From Chromobotia macracanthus (Eukaryota > Chordata > Actinopteri > Cypriniformes > Botiidae), in NCBI GenBank assembly GCA_036877525.1, contig JAZGTH010000075.1, forward strand, positions 5,176,001 to 5,240,000: 64,000 nucleotides of DNA, written 5' to 3'. Positions within the stretch are counted from its first letter, which is position 1. The number at the start of each line of letters is the position of its first letter. Below are positions 58,181 through 64,000 of this stretch, one piece after another. The notes beneath the pieces were generated by a model. It worked only from the letters and a program-made list of their open reading frames with translations. It had not been told where the DNA came from and searched no databases. A program made the position numbers and the translations under genes.

Positions 58181-60644
58181 TTGTATGTGTATAAGGAAGG
58201 TAATCAGAGATCAAACAGCAGCAAATAGAATGGATGGACGTATTGGTGCTAATTACTTCAATCTCCATGACCGGCAGCCTACAGTTCTATAGACAAGCTT
58301 GTTGCTGTATTTAGTGAGGAACCCAGACAGCGTTAATTGTGAACCATGTCTGGGGCAAAGGTTTATTTTTAAAAGTCTATTTGAGGATCTGAATTGACAG
58401 ATTAATTGGCGTTATCTATAGTGGACCAAACAAAAGGTCACGGTTCATTCTAAATGAACCATCCTTGATCAATCACCTGTTTGTTCACTTGTCTTTACAG
58501 TTTTGTGAGCTTTATCTTGACACCTCTGCAAAGACACCATCGCTTACACGTTATGTATAGTCATCAGATGTCTAAACAGTTCCTCTGTTTATCCCTTCAA
58601 AACGTTATGAACACAGAGGAAACTGGCAGTTGCTGTGAAAGCCCCTAGAATATTCTTCAAAACACCCTCTGTCTCTCTGCTTGAAGGCTGTTGTGTTGGC
58701 CATGTGCTGAAATCCAAACTCAAGTGTTTAATTTTCTGCCGCTCCCTCCACAGTTTGGTGGTAGCATTCCACATTAATGCCGTTCTGCATAGAGAAAAAG
58801 ATATTAAGCCTCCTGCAAGCAGCCGTTGAACCGCCACCTGCCAGTTTTGTGTAAAGCCCAAAAACGTACCTGTTGGCAGATGCTGGCGCCTTCGTGATAA
58901 CACATACACTAGCATCTCATTAACTCCGAACACACGCGGGAAAAGACAGGGGGAGGAGCTCGCGAAATATCTGCTGCTTTCCTGCAGTTCACAGAGAATG
59001 CCACCAAAGCAGGAAGCGAAAACAAGACGGAGGAGAGCCGAACACAAAATGAGGACAAATCTGTTGCTTAATTGATGTCATTAGCAGGGAGAGGCAGGTC
59101 TAATTCCACTCGTGTTTGGGATTTGCTGCTAAGTCATTTCATTTACTCATCAGTCAAACACACACACTCTGACTTTTGTACAGTTTTTTTCCTCCACCAG
59201 CTGTACATTGTTCTCATCATTTTTCCATTCTCAACATTTTTTCCACTTTTTTATAGTCTAATGTATGCAAAGACCAACAGCAAATTCCACCCAGTAATTC
59301 TTTAAAATCCAATTACATAAGTGACAGTTTGTAAATGTTGTTGTTTTAATAATTTTTTGGGTTTCTTGTTTGTTTCTGCCGTTTTCTTGCTGTTTTGAGG
59401 GGCGTCTGACTAAATGTTGCACCCGCTAATAGCTTTGTTTGTTTTATTATTTATTCTCTGTTGTTTTATAGCACCAGATTTATTGAGGAAGCATTGCATT
59501 GTGGAGAGTGTAGTCTTCTGTGTTCTGGGATGTTATGCAGGGACTGAACTGCATTGTCTCATTACTGTGAATCAGGTATTTAAAATGTACTAAAGTGTGC
59601 TTGGCTGCACCATGCATCTACATATATCCCTGGTGAAAATACTTTCCTTTTCATGATTCATCTTTTGATGAACTACTGCAGCCATAATCACTAGAAAATA
59701 TAGACAATTCTGTTCTCCAGCTGTGTTAATTGCATTTGGTATTGACTTTTGTAGGTGCTATAATAATATATAATATAGAAAGGTTTTGTTTGGGCTGAAA
59801 AGGACGATGGCTGCTTAAATTTGTGGACAGGTGGTTAGTAAATACGACAGGTTTTTGTGCCAAAATACTACAGACATAAATGGCACAGCTGTTTAGTAAA
59901 TTTGCCCTAAAGTCTTTTAAAAGGCCACTCAGAGTGAGAAAGAGAGTCATAGATAGATAGAATAAAGTAAAACCTTCTGACTATAGGGAACAATATATAG
60001 GGACAGGTCAGAACAAAAAGACCGGGTGATCTAGCGAGACAGGAAGGTATGTAAGGTAAAGTTGTGAGTGGCAAGGACAGACACAAGGTCAGGGGTTTCC
60101 TCTCGAAGAGGAAAAGAGCATCAGGGATACAAGCCTATTTCTCCACACCATTGTTGTGCCCATCCTCTTGTGCATTCAACTTCATTTCCACTTCAATTTT
60201 TAGCAACCTTCTGCTCGTCTCTCAAGGAGATACGATACAAGCTCTGACACGAATTAGCCCTCAGATTGACTGATACTGCAACGCCCAGGGGACGCTGGGT
60301 AAAAATGCTCCTGCCTCCTTTCCCCCTCCCCATGTTCTTCTCTTTTTCTCTCTAACGCTTTTGCTTCTGCGCTCCCTCCTTGTCTTGTTTTTCCCTGGTG
60401 CCTCCTGTCATTCACCTGTCTTGGCGACATCACCCTCCCCTTCAGAGTTGACAGACAGGCGCCGCCAGGTTCTGACGGAGTAATTTGCTCCGAATTTACA
60501 AAACGCCTGGCATCAAAGATGGCAGCAGGGTCGTGGGGAAGTGATTGCATTAAGAGCGGAGCTGAGTGGTCTATTTCCACTCATCAGAGTCACTGACAGT
60601 CAAGGCCGACTGACATTCAGTATTTTCCTACAAGTTTTTAGCAG

Positions 60645-60747
60645 GTTGCAAGGGCGGAGGCATGGAGACACCTCCACTGTTGAATCTTTGGTCCTGGCCT
60701 CAGAACCTGCAGAAGATGGAAGTCACTGCATTCCATCATCCAACAGA
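60645..60747 (+). other. Candidate 103-nt internal exon
   Basis: Acceptor TTTTCCTACAAGTTTTTAGCAG ends at 60644 (pyrimidine tract interrupted by one ACAAG). Donor AACAGA/GTAAGT at 60748 is a near-perfect consensus. One open frame reads GRRHGDTSTVESLVLASEP and continues AEDGSHCIPSSNR, an acidic, Ser/Thr-rich, protein-like segment with no recognised domain. A second frame is also open; the third has a stop. It lies about 1.6 kb left of the CpG island. It could be an exon of a longer transcript of the same gene. Confidence 0.3.
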
Positions 60748-60749
60748 GT

Positions 60750-62279
60750 AAGTGATTCATACATCAGTTTTTGTGCTGACTCCTGATATGACCACCAAAC
60801 ACTTCCACTCAGCCTCGTATGAATGTTGAGGAAACATCTGATGATGTTCTGGTGGCCCTGATCTTGTGCATTATCATTGCATTTCAACCAGGTTCTTCTA
60901 AAACTGCTGTGCTGAGATCAGACGTACGTCTTTGCCGAGGAATGCTAGTGAGAGCAGAGGATGAGATGATTATCGTTGGAAGCTGAGGATATGGAAGAGC
61001 CCCTTTGGGCTGGGAGAGAGCCAAATGCTGATCTGCTCTAGAATCTGGAAATGGAGCGAGGGAATCGCAATCAGGTATTGATGGAGGAGTGCGGCCTCAT
61101 CTTTCGCTGTCCTGCGACGGGGCGATTCCTCACCGATAATATTGATTCCTGTAGGGAGCTCATCTATTACAGGCTGAGTATGGTCAGATCAACTGGGCTT
61201 TATTGCTGAGCAGAGGCATTCTTTACTTGTAGTGCCACTCCAGGTCAATTTCAGGCCCTCTGCATATTTAAAAGCCGCTCTGTGTTTGCCTCATCATCAT
61301 TATGTAATACAGATTTCTTGGGTGGCTTTAAATGAATGTTTGGCAGTTTTCGAAAGGCCCAATTGACTCCATATTGATGAGTGTGCTGACCGCAGGTCCA
61401 TAAATGCTTCAGTTGTAAAGTCTAGAATTGCTGGTCACCGTCGTACAGTATGTTGTGGACACTGGATCTCTACCATCGGATGGTGGTGTCTATGTTGGTT
61501 ATGTATTCAATCAATTATTTATTTATTTGTTTGTTTGTATATGTCATAATACACATTTACATTATATTTATGTATATTGATGTATATCTTAGTTAAAGCT
61601 GATTATACCGAATTTGTGCCTGTGGCCATTTTGTCTGTAAATGTTTTGCTTGTTTTCAGTCAGGTCATCATCTCTGTGACATGCACGAGTGATCCGTAAC
61701 GCGTGCTGTGGGGGCTTCATGCATTTTTCCTGCCGCAGGTACAGTGACCTCCTTTTCTCGAACGCAGACCCTGGACCTCCTTGACCTTCTCTGCTCTTAT
61801 GGACCAATCAAACACACAGGAGTATTTCCCCTGAGATGCTGTCAGAAACCATAGTGTACATGCAACAATTTTCCACATCACATCCCGGTATGGCATTAAA
61901 AGTATAATAAATAAAATAAATCCATCACATCCTACAAGCCTCCCGACTCCAAAATTATAGGGGGAGCAGAGGGACAGTTGTGCCACTATTTGCTTTAATG
62001 GTATGCAATTGAACTGTTTGATTGTAAATGATGAAAAATAAGAAAAGCATAAATATATATACACATGCATGCAAACATACACACCTCTGCCCTCAGTTTT
62101 TAAGTAGAGTGATTTGAATGGTAACTTCACTCCGTAACCAGGACACAATTCAGCTGCCTGCATTGCATTGTGGGATAATGGTAGATTTGGCCTTCATGAG
62201 GTTAATTTTCTCCTCTTTTTTTTCTTTTTCTCTTCTTGCTAGGCACCGGGAAAGAATGACTCCTGCTTAACGATAAAAT
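60750..62279. other. Gene-free stretch
   Basis: No gene recognised. Balanced DNA at 61.00-61.40 kb (GGAGTGCGGCCTCATC..., TTTAAATGAATG) may hold a small CNE. The 148-codon - strand frame at 61717-62163 has no domain. A tail-to-tail pair of GACCTCCTTGACCTTC half-sites is at 61773-61788. Confidence 0.5.
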
Positions 62280-62394
62280 AATGAATGTCATTTTAAGGCG
62301 GTCGTCGCTGGAGTGGGGCGGGCCGTGTGAAGGAGGAGGGGTCCCGGTTTTTACGCCGACTTTGCGCCGTGCCAAGGAGTAAATCTGAGTGAAG

Positions 62395-62640
62395 CCGTGC
62401 GATGTGACATCATTTACTCAGAAATCCCTAATTTGTCAGCATTAATATTTCAGCCCTACCATTGCCTGTCACTGTGTGCCAGAGATGACTGATCAATCTA
62501 TAAAACGGCTGCGGCTAATTTATTGAATATTTATGTGCAATGTCATGTGTGGGGCGCGAGCGGAATTGATTTCACTCGCTTGCTTGAGAACTTTTCTAAC
62601 TAATCGGACTTTTTTTGGTAATATGTTTTAAAAGAGGGAG
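62395..62640. promoter_or_regulatory. CNE-like block inside the CpG island
   Basis: An AT-balanced segment within the island with CATCATTTACTCAG, CCCTAATTTGTCAGC, GCATTAATATTTCAGC, GGCTAATTTATTGAATATTT and CTAACTAATCGG. The alternation of homeodomain/FOX cores with CpGs suggests a promoter-proximal conserved element rather than a coding exon; no frame is open through it. Confidence 0.45.
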
Positions 62641-63075
62641 AAAGATGCATGATGATAACGGGACGCGGAGACCGCGCTACCGGGGGGGACGGAGCGGCTT
62701 TCCTCGCGCCGCGCCGCGCTCAGATGAATACGCGCGTCTGCACAATTGCGGTCAATGAATTACGGCGCGTTGCTCGCGTATGGTTGGGTTGAGATGATTC
62801 ACGGTGTTGCGAGCGATTGTAGTCCATTAAAGTCGTCGCCTTCTCCGTAATTTCATTTTCATTGTCTGCTCCGCGCCGCGTTGCTGACCGACGCTCTCTT
62901 ACGCGATAATGCGTCCGTGTTGGTACATCGCGTCGTTATTTACCGCCGCGTCCCGAGAAATGCGTTTGTTTGCTGTTGGCGAGTGCCGCGGGCTCCGCGC
63001 GGCTTCCCGCGGCGCCGGAAAAAGCGCGAAACGGGTTCGTCCTTCAAAATCCGCGGGAAGATTGTGAGGGGGATT

Positions 63076-63123
63076 ATGGCGGGCTCGGTTGACGGTTTTC
63101 CGCCGGATGTTGTGCGTGTAGAT
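63076..63123 (+). CDS. Possible first coding exon: start codon, 16 codons, splice donor (partial gene)
   Basis: The ATG at 63076 has A at -3 and G at +4, a strong initiation context. Sixteen codons (MAGSVDGFPPDVVRVD) lead to a perfect donor GTGAGT at 63124, phase 0, at the edge of the CpG island. The frame is open upstream to about 62881, so an earlier start is possible. Reading past the donor gives only six more codons before TGA, so splicing is needed for a useful protein. I do not recognise the peptide. A non-coding first exon using the same donor is the main alternative. Confidence 0.35.
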
Positions 63124-63257
63124 GTGAGTTTGGACGGGAAATGAAGTGTTGCTTTGTCTCAGGTTGTTTATGGTGATTCAGGACATGAGACAAGTCTGCC
63201 CAGGGGTGCATCTGTTCTCTGACGCTTCTTGCTGGCTAAAAATAGGTGCAGAATTAC

Positions 63258-63576
63258 CCCAGCTAGCAATTTTAGGTTGTAAGAACGTTTTCCTAACGCT
63301 CCGTAATGTAACAAAAACGTTCAAAATGTTACTTGGCAAGTTACAGGAACGTTCAAAACGTTCAGCTTTTGCTTGAGTTTATTTCTGGGACATTATTACA
63401 TTTACATTATTACAATTACATTCCACCGGCTACTTAAAAACAATGTTGTCGATGCATACGATATTTAACATTAAAAATGTTCCACTATCATTACTGCAAG
63501 AACATTTGTTGATCATCTTTAAGAGAACTTCCAGAGAATGTTAGCCGACGTTCCATAAACGTTCCCTGTTAGCTTT
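63258..63576 (+). mobile_element. CCCAGCTAACA family MITE, copy 7
   Basis: Starts CCCAGCTAGCAATTTTAGG, contains repeated AACGTTCAAAA words, AAGAGAACTTCCAGAGAATG and ACGTTCCCTGTTAGCTT at the right end. About 319 bases and among the best preserved copies. It lies 130 bases beyond the candidate first-exon donor, that is, within the supposed first intron. Confidence 0.82.
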
Positions 63577-64000
63577 GATGCTAAATCTCTGTAGCACAGT
63601 GAACAAATCTATTCCTTCCCTACACCCTGTGTTAGCCTCTCCAATACCCTCATTATACCCCCACTAATTACAAATTCTCAAGTCAGTGCCAAGCATTAAA
63701 ATAAGACAGTGCAGGGAAGCATATGGCATAATATCCTATTAATGAACACTCTAAATTCAAACCCAGGTCAGCTGCTCGTTTCGTGTGTGTGTCACCGATC
63801 CAGAGGGGGAGAAAAAAAGTGACCTTCTTTTAAAATGCACAGACTGATTTGAAGAGATGGAGGCCTCAGGCAAGCTCATTGTTTTACTTGTTTAATTTTT
63901 TCCAGCAATTATTGATATAACATTGCGAGGGTATAGCAGAAGAGTTTTTTCTGCTTTAAAGAACCAGACGTAGCGATCGCTTTCTCGTTGACTGCTCATG
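63577..64000. other. Gene-free stretch to window end
   Basis: No gene or repeat recognised. If the CpG island is a + strand promoter this is first-intron sequence. Confidence 0.5.

Larger units (their letters stand above)
62280..63160. promoter_or_regulatory. CpG island, probable promoter region
   Basis: CpG dinucleotides are frequent throughout, especially 62.28-62.40 and 62.66-63.12 kb (for example CGCGCCGCGCCGCGCTC near 62705), in contrast to the CpG-poor remainder of the window. Such unmethylated islands in vertebrates mark promoters. No TATA box is obvious, as usual for CpG-island promoters. A start codon and a splice donor occur near its right edge (63076-63129), pointing to + strand transcription. 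A bidirectional promoter is possible. Confidence 0.6.

Noticed and set aside
58589..59047. 152-codon - strand open frame
   Set aside because: No recognisable domain and no start or splice context; the overlapping + strand frame is equally plausible.
61717..62163. 148-codon - strand open frame near the CpG island
   Set aside because: Contains AT-rich translated repeat-like stretches (Tyr/Ile/Phe), no family, does not start at the island.

Overview
The window looks like teleost nuclear DNA, most likely from a cyprinid or close ostariophysan. The reasons are interspersed repeats typical of those fish: two copies of a tRNA-derived SINE with recognisable A and B boxes, foldback MITEs beginning TTAAAGGGATAGT, a TTTAAAGCTGCA-type MITE, and seven copies of a ~300 bp element with ends CCCAGCTAACA/TGTTAGCTGGG. 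There are also long TA, TG and TCTA microsatellites. No bacterial, viral or organellar genes are present.

I recognise no complete protein-coding gene, rRNA, tRNA, microRNA or CRISPR array. The open reading frames are short, lack recognisable domains, and many simply read through microsatellites. The stretch is best read as a gene desert or very large intron rich in blocks that resemble conserved non-coding elements (CNEs). These are islands of unique sequence with many homeodomain (TAATTA), SOX, POU and nuclear-receptor motifs. Sequence conservation cannot be measured from one sequence, so all CNE calls are inference.

Layout. 1-5.4 kb: mostly featureless, with a DR1 and a clean DR5 retinoic-acid-type site. 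5.4-17.4 kb: the densest CNE-like region, almost free of transposons, with a palindromic GGGCCC element, an 11-bp homeodomain dyad, a strong CTCF-like site and a start codon in ideal context followed by a splice donor. 17.4-19.3 kb: a CpG-rich patch and a long pyrimidine tract. 19.3-34 kb: AT-rich spacer with islands of CNE-like DNA, microsatellites and a few MITE remnants. 34-56 kb: interspersed repeats become frequent among further CNE-like blocks and CTCF-like sites. 56-63.2 kb: two exon-like segments bounded by good splice signals, then a true CpG island (62.28-63.16 kb) with a start codon, 16 codons and a perfect splice donor. This last is the best candidate for a promoter and first exon, reading on the + strand out of the window.

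If the reading is right, the window is a regulatory landscape for a developmental gene whose promoter may lie in the CpG island near the right end. I could not identify that gene.
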